Positions 22,624 to 31,816 of a DNA stretch of 56,662 nucleotides are shown here, piece by piece. Position 1 is the first letter of the stretch; every line of letters begins with the position of its first letter. The position numbers and the translations under genes were made by a program. The DNA is from Streptococcus sp. A12 (GTDB lineage Bacteria; Bacillota; Bacilli; Lactobacillales; Streptococcaceae): contig NZ_CAJPOU010000004.1 in NCBI RefSeq assembly GCF_905372335.1, positions 1 to 56,662 on the forward strand, in the 5' to 3' direction. The notes below the pieces were generated by a model. The model saw only the letters and a list, made by a program, of their open reading frames with translations. It did not search any database and was not told the DNA's origin.

Positions 22624-25062
22624 ATGGAATACTATTTCTCAGGAACCATTGAGCGGGTCATTTTTGAAAATCAAAGTAGTTTTTTCCGTATCTTATTGTT
22701 GGATATCAATGATACAGATGCAGAGGACTATGATAACTTTGACATTATCGTTACTGGAACGATGGCAGATATCGTCGAAGGAGAAGATTATACCTTCTGG
22801 GGAGAACTGGTCCATCATCCGAAATATGGCCAACAGTTGCAAATGAATCGCTATGAACGAGCCAAACCCACTAGCAAAGGCTTGGTGAAATACTTTTCTA
22901 GCGACCATTTTAAAGGGATCGGACTCAAAACGGCCCAAAAGATCGTCGATCTCTATGGTGAGGATACCATTGATAAAATTCTGCAAGCACCTGAAAAGCT
23001 AGCCTCCATCTCCGGACTTTCTAAAAAGAATCGCGAGGCCTTTGTCGAAAAACTACAGCTCAACTATGGTACGGAACGGGTCCTCGCCCAACTTGCTAAC
23101 TATGGCATCCCTAATAAACTAGCCTTCCAAATTCAAGATTTCTACAAGGAAGAAACCTTGCAAATCGTCGAATCGGCTCCTTATCAACTGGTCGAAGATA
23201 TTCAAGGGATGGGCTTTAAAATCGCCGACCAATTAGCAGAAGAATTAGGGATTTCCAGTGATGCTCCTGAACGCTTCCGAGCTGGACTGGTTCATAGTCT
23301 TTTAACCCTCTCCTTAGAAACAGGGGACACCTACGTTGAAGCCAAAGAATTGCTCCAAGCCACCATCCAACTCTTAGAAGCATCTCGTCCAGTCGAACTC
23401 GATCCAGCCAGCGTCGCCCAAGAATTGGCCAGTCTCATCGAAGAAGACAAGGTGCAAAATATTGACACTAAGATCTTCAACAACAGCCTCTTCTTTGCGG
23501 AAGAAGGGATCCGAAGCCATATCGGTCGCCTGCTAGAAAAAGGAAAGCAAGAATCTTTCGAAGCAGAAAAAATCGAACAAACGATTGATGACATTGAAGA
23601 TGAACTCCACATTCACTACGACCCCATCCAACGGAAGGCTATCCAAGAAGCCATCCAGCAAAAGGTCTTTGTCCTTACAGGTGGACCAGGAACAGGGAAA
23701 ACAACCGTTATCAATGGAATTATCGGAACCTATGCCCGCCTGCACCAATTGGACCTTCGAAAGAAATCTCAATTACCAATCCTCTTAGCTGCTCCAACCG
23801 GTCGAGCAGCCCGTCGAATGAGTGAACTGACAGGTCTTCCGAGCGCCACCATTCATCGTCACTTAGGAATGACTGGAGACGATGACACGAGTCACTTGGA
23901 CGATTATCTCGATGCGGATTTTATCATTGTCGATGAATTCTCTATGGTGGATACTTGGCTGGCCAATCAGCTTCTCAGCAATATCTCCTCCAATACCAAA
24001 CTCTTAATCGTTGGAGATGCCGATCAGCTTCCTTCTGTGAGTCCTGGACAAGTCTTGTCCGATCTCCTACAGATCCCAATCATTCCTCAAGTCAAACTGG
24101 AACATATCTTCCGTCAAAGTGAAGATTCGACCATCGTCACTTTGGCCAGTCAGATTCGTAAAGGCCACCTGCCTTCTGATTTCACAGAGAAAAAACCTGA
24201 TCGTTCCTACTTTGAAGCGCCGAGTGAGCTCATCGCTCCCATGATTGAAAAAATCACCAGCGCTGCCCTTCGCAACGGCATTCCGGCCCGAGACATCCAG
24301 GTCCTCGCTCCGATGTATCGAGGTTCTGCAGGCATTGACCAGATTAACAGTCTCATGCAAGAGCTTCTCAATCCATTAGAAACGGATGCTCTATTCTTTC
24401 AAGCACTGGACTGCCAGTATCGAAATGGTGACAAGGTCATCCACCTGGTCAATGATGCTGAAAGCAATGTCTTTAACGGAGATATTGGCTACATCACCGA
24501 CCTTTTACCGGCTAAGTATACCGAATCCAAACAAGATGAACTGACCATCCAGTTTGACGGCAATGAATTGGTCTACCCCCGCAATGAATGGTACAAGATT
24601 CGCCTGGCCTATGCTATGAGCATCCACAAGTCACAGGGAAGCGAATTTCCTGTGGTCATTCTGCCCTTGACCAATCAGAGTCGGCGCATGCTCCAACGCA
24701 ATCTGATCTACACGGCCATCACCCGTTCCAAAAGCAAGCTCATTCTCTTAGGAGAATACACTGCATTTGACTTTGCGACAAGGAATACTGGAACTGCTCG
24801 CAAAACCTATCTGATTGAGCGTTTTTCGGATGGAACCTCTCAAGGTAGAGACTCTGCCTCACAGAGCCCTGTCCACCTGGAAGAGCCCATAAAAAAAACA
24901 GAGCCCCAAAGGGAGCCCGTCTCAGTTGAAAACCACTCTGACTCACCTGCTTCCCTAGCTTCTCAGCAAGGCTATCGATTAACAGAGGACAATTACTTAA
25001 GCATTGATCCCATGATTGGCCTCACAGAGGAAGAAATTCAACAGTTCTTCAAAACTAATTAA
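22624..25062 (+). CDS. recD2: ATP-dependent DNA helicase RecD2
   Basis: 812 residues. N-terminal OB-like and helix-hairpin-helix region (~1-240; LASISGLSKKN, EDIQGMGFKIADQLAEELG) as in RecD2-type enzymes that work without RecBC. SF1B helicase motor: Walker A TGGPGTGKTT (~352), LAAPTGRAARRM (Ia), IIVDEFSMVD (II), GDADQLPSVSPG (III), SIHKSQGSEF (V), YTAITRSK (VI). The C-terminal ~90 residues are a poorly conserved tail. It unwinds DNA 5' to 3' and limits replication-fork stress. Start ATG at 22624, preceded by AAAGGAAAC. Confidence 0.95.
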   Translation: MEYYFSGTIERVIFENQSSFFRILLLDINDTDAEDYDNFDIIVTGTMADIVEGEDYTFWGELVHHPKYGQQLQMNRYERAKPTSKGLVKYFSSDHFKGIGLKTAQKIVDLYGEDTIDKILQAPEKLASISGLSKKNREAFVEKLQLNYGTERVLAQLANYGIPNKLAFQIQDFYKEETLQIVESAPYQLVEDIQGMGFKIADQLAEELGISSDAPERFRAGLVHSLLTLSLETGDTYVEAKELLQATIQLLEASRPVELDPASVAQELASLIEEDKVQNIDTKIFNNSLFFAEEGIRSHIGRLLEKGKQESFEAEKIEQTIDDIEDELHIHYDPIQRKAIQEAIQQKVFVLTGGPGTGKTTVINGIIGTYARLHQLDLRKKSQLPILLAAPTGRAARRMSELTGLPSATIHRHLGMTGDDDTSHLDDYLDADFIIVDEFSMVDTWLANQLLSNISSNTKLLIVGDADQLPSVSPGQVLSDLLQIPIIPQVKLEHIFRQSEDSTIVTLASQIRKGHLPSDFTEKKPDRSYFEAPSELIAPMIEKITSAALRNGIPARDIQVLAPMYRGSAGIDQINSLMQELLNPLETDALFFQALDCQYRNGDKVIHLVNDAESNVFNGDIGYITDLLPAKYTESKQDELTIQFDGNELVYPRNEWYKIRLAYAMSIHKSQGSEFPVVILPLTNQSRRMLQRNLIYTAITRSKSKLILLGEYTAFDFATRNTGTARKTYLIERFSDGTSQGRDSASQSPVHLEEPIKKTEPQREPVSVENHSDSPASLASQQGYRLTEDNYLSIDPMIGLTEEEIQQFFKTN

Positions 25063-25067
25063 AAATT

Positions 25068-25100
25068 CCCCGTAGGTCAAGTATACCTACGGGGTTTCTT
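25068..25100. terminator. Bidirectional terminator recD2/dinB
   Basis: 10-bp perfect stem CCCCGTAGGT/ACCTACGGGG (25068-25077 with 25085-25094), followed by TTTCTTCT on the plus strand and AATTTTTAAT on the minus strand. The dinB stop codon (25087-25089) lies inside the stem. Confidence 0.9.
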
Positions 25101-26199
25101 CTATTAGAGATCCTTCACGGGTTTCCCGAGACTCGGAAAAAAAATTAGTGAGGGTCACCCCTAAAAGGCGAATACCTGAGGAGTTACTTTCTAGGCTCTG
25201 GTAGAGCTCCTGGGCCAGTCTCTGAATGACTTCAGGGTCTCTGGTTGCTTCCTCTAAACTTCGTCTCTTAGTCAAGGTCGTAAAATCAGCATAACGAATC
25301 TTGAGCACCAAGGTCTTACCAATTTTCTGATGATTGGCCAAACTGTTCGCTACCTTTTCAGATAGGTTGGCTAATTCTTTTAGCACATCATCCTCGGCCA
25401 CCAGCAATTTTCGGTAGGTGCGTTCCTTCCCAATGGACTTACGAATGCGATTGCTCTTGACCGGACTGTTATGGATTCCTCGAGCCTTTCGATAGAGATC
25501 AAAACCAAAGCGACCGAAGTGATCGATGAGAGTCATTTCCGGTACTTCTAAGAGATCTGCACCAGTATAAATTCCCAAATCATGAAGTCGCTCCACTGTC
25601 CGTTTTCCCACACCATGAAACTTAGCTACATCCAGCTGACTTAAAAAGTCTTGAGCTTGCTCGGGTAAAATGACGGTCAGTCCCTGAGGCTTCTGGTAAT
25701 CACTGGCAATTTTTGCTAGAAACTTATTGTAGGAAACTCCGGCAGAAGCAGTTAAGTGCAATTCATTCCAAATATCATGCTGAATCAAGCGAGCTACCTT
25801 GACAGCAGACTGAAGACCAAGCTTATTGTTGGTCACATCCAGATAGGCTTCATCAATGCTCATGGGCTCAATCAGATCGGTGTAGCGTTTAAATATTTCT
25901 CTGACTTGGAGACCGACTGCCTGGTACTTCTCGTAGTTGCCAGGGATGAAAACTGCCTGAGGACACCGTTCATAGGCCTCTTTGGAACTCATAGCCGAAT
26001 GGACACCATATTTTCTGGCTTCGTAATTACAAGTCGACACCACTCCTCTTCCGCCAGACAAACGGGGATCATGGCCAATAATGACAGGCTTTCCTTTTAA
26101 TTCGGGATGGTCACGCTCTTCAACGGACGCAAAAAAGGCATCCATATCGATATGAATGATTTTACGGCTCGTATCATTTACTAAAGGAAATATGAGCAT
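25087..26199 (-). CDS. dinB: DNA polymerase IV (Y-family)
   Basis: 370 residues from the ATG at 26199, which has GGAGG six bases ahead; a TTG at 26205 overlaps that site. Y-family motifs: IHIDMDAFFASVEER (first metal Asp, steric gate region), VVSTCNYEARKYGVHSAM, and EPMSIDEAYLDVT (second catalytic Asp/Glu). Helix-hairpin-helix KFHGVGKRTVERL (~195) and a little-finger domain follow. It performs error-prone bypass of DNA damage. The C-terminal TLTNFFS may be the clamp contact. Convergent with recD2. Confidence 0.95.
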   Translation of the reverse strand: MLIFPLVNDTSRKIIHIDMDAFFASVEERDHPELKGKPVIIGHDPRLSGGRGVVSTCNYEARKYGVHSAMSSKEAYERCPQAVFIPGNYEKYQAVGLQVREIFKRYTDLIEPMSIDEAYLDVTNNKLGLQSAVKVARLIQHDIWNELHLTASAGVSYNKFLAKIASDYQKPQGLTVILPEQAQDFLSQLDVAKFHGVGKRTVERLHDLGIYTGADLLEVPEMTLIDHFGRFGFDLYRKARGIHNSPVKSNRIRKSIGKERTYRKLLVAEDDVLKELANLSEKVANSLANHQKIGKTLVLKIRYADFTTLTKRRSLEEATRDPEVIQRLAQELYQSLESNSSGIRLLGVTLTNFFSESRETREGSLIEETP

Positions 26200-26342
26200 G
26201 GGCAACCTCCTCTTTCATTATATCCCTATCAACGATTTTTTCCTACTAATTCCTACCTCTTCTAAGACAAAAATATAATACAGTTTATTCGTATTTACCC
26301 TTCTGTATTATAAAAGAATCCAAAATCTTTTTGCTATTCCCT

Positions 26343-26371
26343 TTGTGAAACCGATTTCTATGTGGTATACT
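26343..26371 (+). promoter_or_regulatory. pflB promoter
   Basis: TTGTGA (26343-26348), 17-base spacer, TATACT (26366-26371) with TGG just upstream as an extended -10. It lies 54 bases before the pflB start; the long leader may carry regulation but no clear cre site was seen. Confidence 0.75.
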
Positions 26372-26424
26372 ACTATTGTAAGTGCAACAGATTTGTTGCT
26401 AGAAAGACAAAAGAGGATTTAAAC

Positions 26425-28740
26425 ATGGTTGTTAAAACAGTTGTTGAAGCACAAGACATTTTTGACAAAGCCTGGGAAGGCTTCCAAGGTGAAGACTGGA
26501 AAGAAAGAGCCAGTGTCTCACGCTTTGTACAAGCTAACTACACTCCATATGATGGAGACGAAAGCTTCCTAGCTGGCCCAACAGAACGTTCACTTCACAT
26601 CAAGAAGATTGTTGAAGAAACAAAAGCACACTACGAAGAAACTCGTTTCCCATACGATACTCGTCCAACTTCTATCGCTGATATCGCAGCTGGATACATC
26701 GACAAAGAAAACGAAGTGATCTTCGGTATCCAAAACGATGAATTGTTCAAATTGAACTTCATGCCTCGTGGTGGTATCCGTATGGCGGAAACTACTTTGA
26801 AAGAAAATGGATATGAGCCAGATCCAGCTGTGCATGAAATCTTCACTAAATATGTAACAACAGTTAACGACGGTATCTTCCGTGCTTATACTACAAACAT
26901 CCGTCGTGCACGTCACGCTCACACAGTAACTGGTCTTCCAGATGCATACTCACGTGGACGTATCATCGGGGTTTATGCTCGTTTGGCCCTTTACGGAGCT
27001 GACTACTTGATGGCTGAAAAAGCAAACGACTGGAACGCGATTACTGAAATCGATGAAGAATCAATCCGTCTTCGTGAAGAAGTAAACCTTCAATACCAAG
27101 CACTTCAAGAAGTTGTTAAATTGGGTGACCTTTATGGTGTAGACGTACGTCGTCCTGCCTTCGATACAAAAGAAGCAATCCAATGGACAAACATCGCCTT
27201 CATGGCTGTCTGCCGTGTGATCAACGGTGCTGCTACTTCTCTTGGACGTGTGCCAATCGTTTTGGATATCTACGCTGAACGTGACTTGGCTCGTGGTACT
27301 TACACTGAGTCTGAAATCCAAGAATTCGTTGATGATTTCGTTATGAAATTGCGTACTGTTAAATTTGCTCGTACAAAAGCTTACGACCAATTGTACTCAG
27401 GTGACCCAACCTTCATCACAACTTCTATGGCTGGTATGGGTAACGACGGTCGTCACCGTGTTACTAAGATGGACTACCGTTTCTTGAACACTCTTGACAA
27501 CATCGGTAACTCTCCAGAACCAAACTTGACAGTTCTTTGGACTGACAAATTGCCATACAACTTCCGTCGCTACTGTATGCACATGAGCCACAAACACTCT
27601 TCTATCCAATACGAAGGTGTAACTACTATGGCTAAAGACGGATACGGTGAAATGAGCTGTATCTCATGTTGTGTATCCCCACTTGACCCAGAAAACGAAG
27701 AACAACGCCACAACATCCAGTACTTCGGTGCTCGTGTAAACGTTCTTAAAGCTCTTCTTACTGGTTTGAACGGTGGTTACGACGATGTTCATAAAGACTA
27801 CAAGGTATTTGACATCGATCCTATCCGTGACGAAGTTCTTGAATTCGAATCAGTTAAAGCAAACTTCGAAAAATCTCTTGACTGGTTGACTGACACTTAC
27901 GTAGATGCTTTGAACATCATCCACTACATGACTGACAAGTACAACTACGAAGCTGTTCAAATGGCCTTCTTGCCAACTAAACAACGCGCTAACATGGGAT
28001 TCGGTATCTGTGGATTTGCTAACACTGTTGATACATTGTCAGCTATCAAGTACGCTACAGTTAAACCAATCCGTGACGAAAATGGCTACATCTACGATTA
28101 CGAAACAATCGGTGAATACCCACGTTGGGGTGAAGATGACCCACGTTCTAACGAATTGGCAGAATGGTTGATCGAAGCTTACACTACTCGTCTTCGCAGC
28201 CACAAACTTTACAAGAATGCAGAAGCTACAGTTTCACTTTTGACTATCACTTCTAACGTTGCTTACTCTAAACAAACTGGTAACTCACCAGTCCACAAAG
28301 GGGTATACCTTAACGAAGATGGTTCTGTGAACACAAGCAAATTGGAATTCTTCTCACCAGGTGCTAACCCATCTAACAAAGCTAAAGGTGGATGGTTGCA
28401 AAACTTGAACTCACTTGCTAGCCTTGACTTTGGTTATGCAGCTGATGGTATCTCATTGACAACTCAAGTTTCACCACGTGCTCTTGGTAAAACTCGTGAC
28501 GAACAAGTTGATAACTTGGTAACAATCCTTGATGGTTACTTCGAAAACGGTGGACAACACGTTAACTTGAACGTTATGGACTTGAACGATGTTTACGAAA
28601 AGATCATGAGCGGTGAAGACGTTATCGTTCGTATCTCTGGATACTGTGTAAACACTAAATACCTCACTCCAGAACAAAAAACTGAATTGACACAACGTGT
28701 CTTCCACGAAGTTCTTTCTATGGATGATGCATTGAGCTAA
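26425..28740 (+). CDS. pflB: Formate C-acetyltransferase (pyruvate formate-lyase)
   Basis: 771 residues from the ATG at 26425 (AGAGGA ahead); the longer frame to 26362 runs through the promoter and is not coding. The active-site cysteines are in SCISCCVSPLDP (~420) and the glycyl-radical loop near the C-terminus reads VRISGYCVN. It converts pyruvate and CoA to acetyl-CoA and formate under anaerobic conditions, after activation by PflA (not in this window). The codon use is strongly biased (many AAC, GGT, CGT), marking a highly expressed gene. Confidence 0.97.
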   Translation: MVVKTVVEAQDIFDKAWEGFQGEDWKERASVSRFVQANYTPYDGDESFLAGPTERSLHIKKIVEETKAHYEETRFPYDTRPTSIADIAAGYIDKENEVIFGIQNDELFKLNFMPRGGIRMAETTLKENGYEPDPAVHEIFTKYVTTVNDGIFRAYTTNIRRARHAHTVTGLPDAYSRGRIIGVYARLALYGADYLMAEKANDWNAITEIDEESIRLREEVNLQYQALQEVVKLGDLYGVDVRRPAFDTKEAIQWTNIAFMAVCRVINGAATSLGRVPIVLDIYAERDLARGTYTESEIQEFVDDFVMKLRTVKFARTKAYDQLYSGDPTFITTSMAGMGNDGRHRVTKMDYRFLNTLDNIGNSPEPNLTVLWTDKLPYNFRRYCMHMSHKHSSIQYEGVTTMAKDGYGEMSCISCCVSPLDPENEEQRHNIQYFGARVNVLKALLTGLNGGYDDVHKDYKVFDIDPIRDEVLEFESVKANFEKSLDWLTDTYVDALNIIHYMTDKYNYEAVQMAFLPTKQRANMGFGICGFANTVDTLSAIKYATVKPIRDENGYIYDYETIGEYPRWGEDDPRSNELAEWLIEAYTTRLRSHKLYKNAEATVSLLTITSNVAYSKQTGNSPVHKGVYLNEDGSVNTSKLEFFSPGANPSNKAKGGWLQNLNSLASLDFGYAADGISLTTQVSPRALGKTRDEQVDNLVTILDGYFENGGQHVNLNVMDLNDVYEKIMSGEDVIVRISGYCVNTKYLTPEQKTELTQRVFHEVLSMDDALS

Positions 28741-28758
28741 GATTCAAATAGATTTTTC

Positions 28759-28787
28759 AAACCAGTCGGAAACGGCTGGTTTTTTCT
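28759..28787 (+). terminator. pflB terminator
   Basis: Stem AACCAG-C/G-CTGGTT around GGAAA-type loop, followed by TTTTTTCTT, ~20 bases after the pflB stop. Confidence 0.85.
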
Positions 28788-28842
28788 TGTCCTGTCTTGA
28801 CTAAATCCGTGGTAACACTAGTACAAATCAGTGAAATTTTGA

Positions 28843-28848
28843 TATAAT
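28843..28848 (+). promoter_or_regulatory. Extended -10 of the threonine/serine exporter operon
   Basis: TGATATAAT with the hexamer TATAAT at 28843-28848, 33 bases before the start at 28881. Confidence 0.55.
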
Positions 28849-28880
28849 GGAGACAATCTATTAACAGAACAGGAAGAACA

Positions 28881-29639
28881 ATGGAAGCGTCTAAAGATAT
28901 GGACCGCGTGATTGACGTCCTCATGTTGGCAGGAACCCTCCTTTTAGAGAGTGGTTCTGAAATCCATCGGGTGGAGGATACCATGATCCGGATTGCTCAT
29001 TCTCAAGGAATCGATGATTGCAATGCCTTAGCGATGCCAGTCGCTATTTTCTTTTCAATCGAAAATGCCAATATCACGCGGATGAAGCGGATCCTGCGGA
29101 CCAATTACAATATCGAGAAGGTCTGTGATGTCAATCAGATTTCTCGCCAATTAGTCTCTGGGCACATCAATCTCGAAGAAGCCTACCAAGCCTTGAGCCA
29201 ATTAAAACGGAAACGAGTCCCTTATACCAATCTACAGTTAACCATTGCGGCTACTCTAAGTGCTCCTTTTTTCTCCATTATGTTTGGCGGGAATTTTTAT
29301 GATGCGATAGGAGCAGGTATTGCGACTGTCTTTGCCTATGCTTTCTCTCTAGTCGTTGAGAAATACGTGCGCATCCCTTTTGCCACTGCTTTTGCGGCAG
29401 CCTTTGTCTTTGGATTTTTAGCCCATATTTGGGCCCGCTATAGTGGTTTTCCTTCCAATACTGATCTCATTATTGCCGGTTGTGTCATGCCTTTCGTTCC
29501 TGGGATTGCCATGACCAATGCCGTCAGGGATCTGATGAACAACCACCTCAACTCTGGGATGAGTAAACTCTTTGAGACCCTGCTCATTACTCTTGCCCTT
29601 GGTGCCGGAACGACCGTCGCTCTTGTCCTTATGAAATAG
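28881..29639 (+). CDS. Threonine/serine exporter, N-terminal component (ThrE_1 domain)
   Basis: 252 residues. N-terminal cytoplasmic domain with LLESGSEIHRVEDTMIRIA (~20-38), the signature of the ThrE/DUF1212 family, then about five membrane segments (~118 to 250, e.g. GFPSNTDLIIAGCVMPFVPGIAMTNAVRDLM). In Corynebacterium ThrE is one chain; here, as in other Firmicutes, it is split and the partner (ThrE_2) follows after 4 bases. It should export threonine/serine, but the substrate is inferred from the family. Confidence 0.85.
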   Translation: MEASKDMDRVIDVLMLAGTLLLESGSEIHRVEDTMIRIAHSQGIDDCNALAMPVAIFFSIENANITRMKRILRTNYNIEKVCDVNQISRQLVSGHINLEEAYQALSQLKRKRVPYTNLQLTIAATLSAPFFSIMFGGNFYDAIGAGIATVFAYAFSLVVEKYVRIPFATAFAAAFVFGFLAHIWARYSGFPSNTDLIIAGCVMPFVPGIAMTNAVRDLMNNHLNSGMSKLFETLLITLALGAGTTVALVLMK

Positions 29640-29643
29640 AATC

Positions 29644-30111
29644 ATGAATCTAATCGAATTTTTAATCCAAGCCGTGGCGAGTTTGATTGCCATCATTACC
29701 TTTTTAATCGTCCTCAACGTGCAACGTTCCATGCTACTCCCTGGAGGAATTTTAGGGATGGCTATTTGGTTGCTCTACTATATCTTGAAAGGGCCTACCA
29801 ATGTTATCATTGCGACTTTTATCGCCGCCATTGTCGGTTCTTGTATCAGTCAAATTTTAAGTATCATCTACAAGACGCCTGTCGTTGTCTTTATGCTAGC
29901 TATTCTCGCTCCCTTGGTTCCTGGATATATTTCCTATCGGACCACCTCCTTCTTTGTTAGTGGCCAATATCAGCAAGCCGTGACCAGTGTGACCCTAGTT
30001 GTTATTCTGGCCTTGGTCATCTCTATCGGGATGGCTAGCGGGTCTGTCGTCTTGAAACTCTACCATTCTTACCAACGCTATCAAAAAAGAAAAATAACCA
30101 ATGCCAACTAG
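29644..30111 (+). CDS. Threonine/serine exporter, C-terminal component (ThrE_2 domain)
   Basis: 155 residues with four or five hydrophobic segments and the conserved APLVPGYISYRT (~82-93), which mirrors the VPGIAMTNAVRD motif of the partner. It belongs to the ThrE_2/DUF3815 family and forms the second half of the exporter. Start ATG at 29644, 4 bases after the first gene. Its stop codon lies in the loop of the terminator hairpin. Confidence 0.85.
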   Translation: MNLIEFLIQAVASLIAIITFLIVLNVQRSMLLPGGILGMAIWLLYYILKGPTNVIIATFIAAIVGSCISQILSIIYKTPVVVFMLAILAPLVPGYISYRTTSFFVSGQYQQAVTSVTLVVILALVISIGMASGSVVLKLYHSYQRYQKRKITNAN

Positions 30112-30124
30112 CATTGGTTTTTCA
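30096..30124 (+). terminator. Terminator of exporter operon
   Basis: Stem AACCAATGC/GCATTGGTT (30096-30104 with 30111-30119) followed by TTTTT; overlaps the end of the coding region. Confidence 0.85.
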
Positions 30125-30144
30125 AAACTTATCTATGTAATCGC

Positions 30145-30172
30145 TTGCATTTTTGTTTAAAAGGAGTACAAT
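30145..30172 (+). promoter_or_regulatory. Promoter of small membrane protein gene
   Basis: TTGCAT (30145-30150), 16-base spacer, TACAAT (30167-30172); 42 bases before the start at 30215. Confidence 0.6.
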
Positions 30173-30214
30173 GATAGTGAAAAAACAAATCCTTTAAAGT
30201 ATGTGAGGTGTTGC

Positions 30215-30448
30215 ATGATGGGAAACAAGTATATCAAGTATCTCCCTTGGGGGATTTTAGGAGCAATCAACTCCTATCTAGAAGCAACTAACTATGCACG
30301 CAATTCATTTGACCTGTTCTTTCTGACCTTGAACTTTCTGATTGTGTACATCGCTATACTCGTCTTCTACGAAAATGTTCTAAAAGATAAATGCAAAGAA
30401 CTCTTCATACGGGTTATGAGTAACCCTAAGAAAGATAAGCAAGCATAA
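30215..30448 (+). CDS. Small hypothetical membrane protein
   Basis: 77 residues from the ATG at 30215 (GTGAGGTG ahead). One certain membrane segment at ~38-57 (LTLNFLIVYIAILVFYENVL), a short amphipathic N-terminus and a Lys-rich tail. No family recognised. It has its own promoter and terminator and is flanked by unrelated genes, so it appears to be a single-gene unit. Confidence 0.55.
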   Translation: MMGNKYIKYLPWGILGAINSYLEATNYARNSFDLFFLTLNFLIVYIAILVFYENVLKDKCKELFIRVMSNPKKDKQA

Positions 30449-30456
30449 GAGTTGAA

Positions 30457-30480
30457 AAGCCATCTAAGGATGGCTTTTTT
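30457..30480 (+). terminator. Terminator of small membrane protein gene
   Basis: Stem AAGCCATC/GATGGCTT around TAAG, followed by TTTTTT. Confidence 0.85.
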
Positions 30481-30586
30481 GATTTTCGTCCTCTTTTTTT
30501 CAAAAAATCCCCTTGCCCAACTCGGTCCTAAGAATGATTTCCATACTGTTCTGGATTTTTCAAGGGAGTTTTGCTCTCAAATATGG

Positions 30587-30592
30587 TAAAAT
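30587..30592 (+). promoter_or_regulatory. Extended -10 of mvaS operon
   Basis: TATGGTAAAAT with TAAAAT at 30587-30592 and TGn just ahead; 46 bases before mvaS. No good -35. Confidence 0.5.
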
Positions 30593-30637
30593 AGTAACGA
30601 AATATACTAGTAGATATCAAATTAAAAGAGGTTATTT

Positions 30638-31816
30638 ATGACAATCGGTATTGATAAGATTGGATTTGCGACCAGCCAATATGTCTTGCGCTTAAGTGAG
30701 CTAGCGGCTGCTCGAAATACTGATCCAGAAAAACTCAGTAAAGGGCTCTTATTGAAAGAACTAAGTATTGCCCCTATTACAGAGGATATCGTCACACTTG
30801 GAGCAAGTGCCAGCCATAGTATTTTAACCGAAGAAGAAAAAGAAGAAATCGATATGGTCATCTTAGCGACCGAGTCAGGAATTGACCAGAGTAAGGCTGC
30901 TGCTGTTTTCGTTCACGGTCTCCTAGGAATCCAACCCTTTGCTCGGAGCTTTGAAATGAAGGAAGCCTGCTATGCTGCAACGGCCGCTTTGGACTATGCT
31001 AAACTTCATGTTGAAAAGTTCCCACAGAGCAAGGTCTTGGTCATTGCCAGCGATATTGCAAAATATGGGATCGACACCCCTGGAGAGCCGACTCAAGGAG
31101 CTGGATCTGTCGCTATGCTGGTGACGCAGAACCCACGTATCCTAGCCTTTAACGATGATAATGTAGCTCAGACCCGAGATGTCATGGATTTCTGGCGTCC
31201 CAACTATTCCAGCACACCCTTTGTCAATGGGATTTATTCGACCCAACAGTACTTGGATTGCTTGAAAACAACTTGGACAGAGTATCAAAAACGGACTGGC
31301 TTAACCTTGGATGATTTTGCGGCGGTCTGCTTCCACCTGCCTTATCCCAAGCTCGCCCTCAAGGGCTTAAAAAAGATTCTTGACAAGGGTCTTTCTCCTG
31401 AGAAACAAGCCCAATTGCAATACAATTTTGAACAATCCATTCTCTACAGCCAAAAGGTTGGGAATATCTATACGGGTTCCCTCTTCCTAGGTTTGCTTTC
31501 TCTCTTAGAGAATCAGCCTCAACTAGTGGCTGGCGACCGGATCGCCCTCTATGGATATGGAAGTGGCGCAGTCGCTGAGATTTTTAGTGCTCACTTGGTC
31601 GAAGGATTTGAGCAAATGCTCCATCCAAACCGTATGGCAGAATTGGATCAGCGAAAAGCTCTTACGATTGACGAATATGAGAAGATCTTCTTCGAAGAGG
31701 CACAATTAGATGCTGAAGGCAATCAAATCTTCCAAGGTTACCAAGATCAAACCTATGCCTTATCAGAAATCAACGAACACCAACGAACCTATGTAAAGGT
31801 AGAACACCATGGTTAA
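30638..31816 (+). CDS. mvaS: Hydroxymethylglutaryl-CoA synthase
   Basis: 392 residues. The nucleophilic Cys is in FEMKEACYAATAAL (~105-118), the catalytic Glu in the LATESGIDQSK region (~76-86), and the active-site His in AAVCFHLPYPKLA (~228-240). It condenses acetyl-CoA with acetoacetyl-CoA to HMG-CoA, the first committed step of the mevalonate pathway. Start ATG at 30638 behind AGAGG. It overlaps mvaA by 8 bases. Confidence 0.95.
   Translation: MTIGIDKIGFATSQYVLRLSELAAARNTDPEKLSKGLLLKELSIAPITEDIVTLGASASHSILTEEEKEEIDMVILATESGIDQSKAAAVFVHGLLGIQPFARSFEMKEACYAATAALDYAKLHVEKFPQSKVLVIASDIAKYGIDTPGEPTQGAGSVAMLVTQNPRILAFNDDNVAQTRDVMDFWRPNYSSTPFVNGIYSTQQYLDCLKTTWTEYQKRTGLTLDDFAAVCFHLPYPKLALKGLKKILDKGLSPEKQAQLQYNFEQSILYSQKVGNIYTGSLFLGLLSLLENQPQLVAGDRIALYGYGSGAVAEIFSAHLVEGFEQMLHPNRMAELDQRKALTIDEYEKIFFEEAQLDAEGNQIFQGYQDQTYALSEINEHQRTYVKVEHHG

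Noticed and set aside
26362..26424. Upstream extension of pflB by 21 codons
   Set aside because: The extension overlaps the -10 box; the ATG at 26425 has the ribosome site and the usual family N-terminus.
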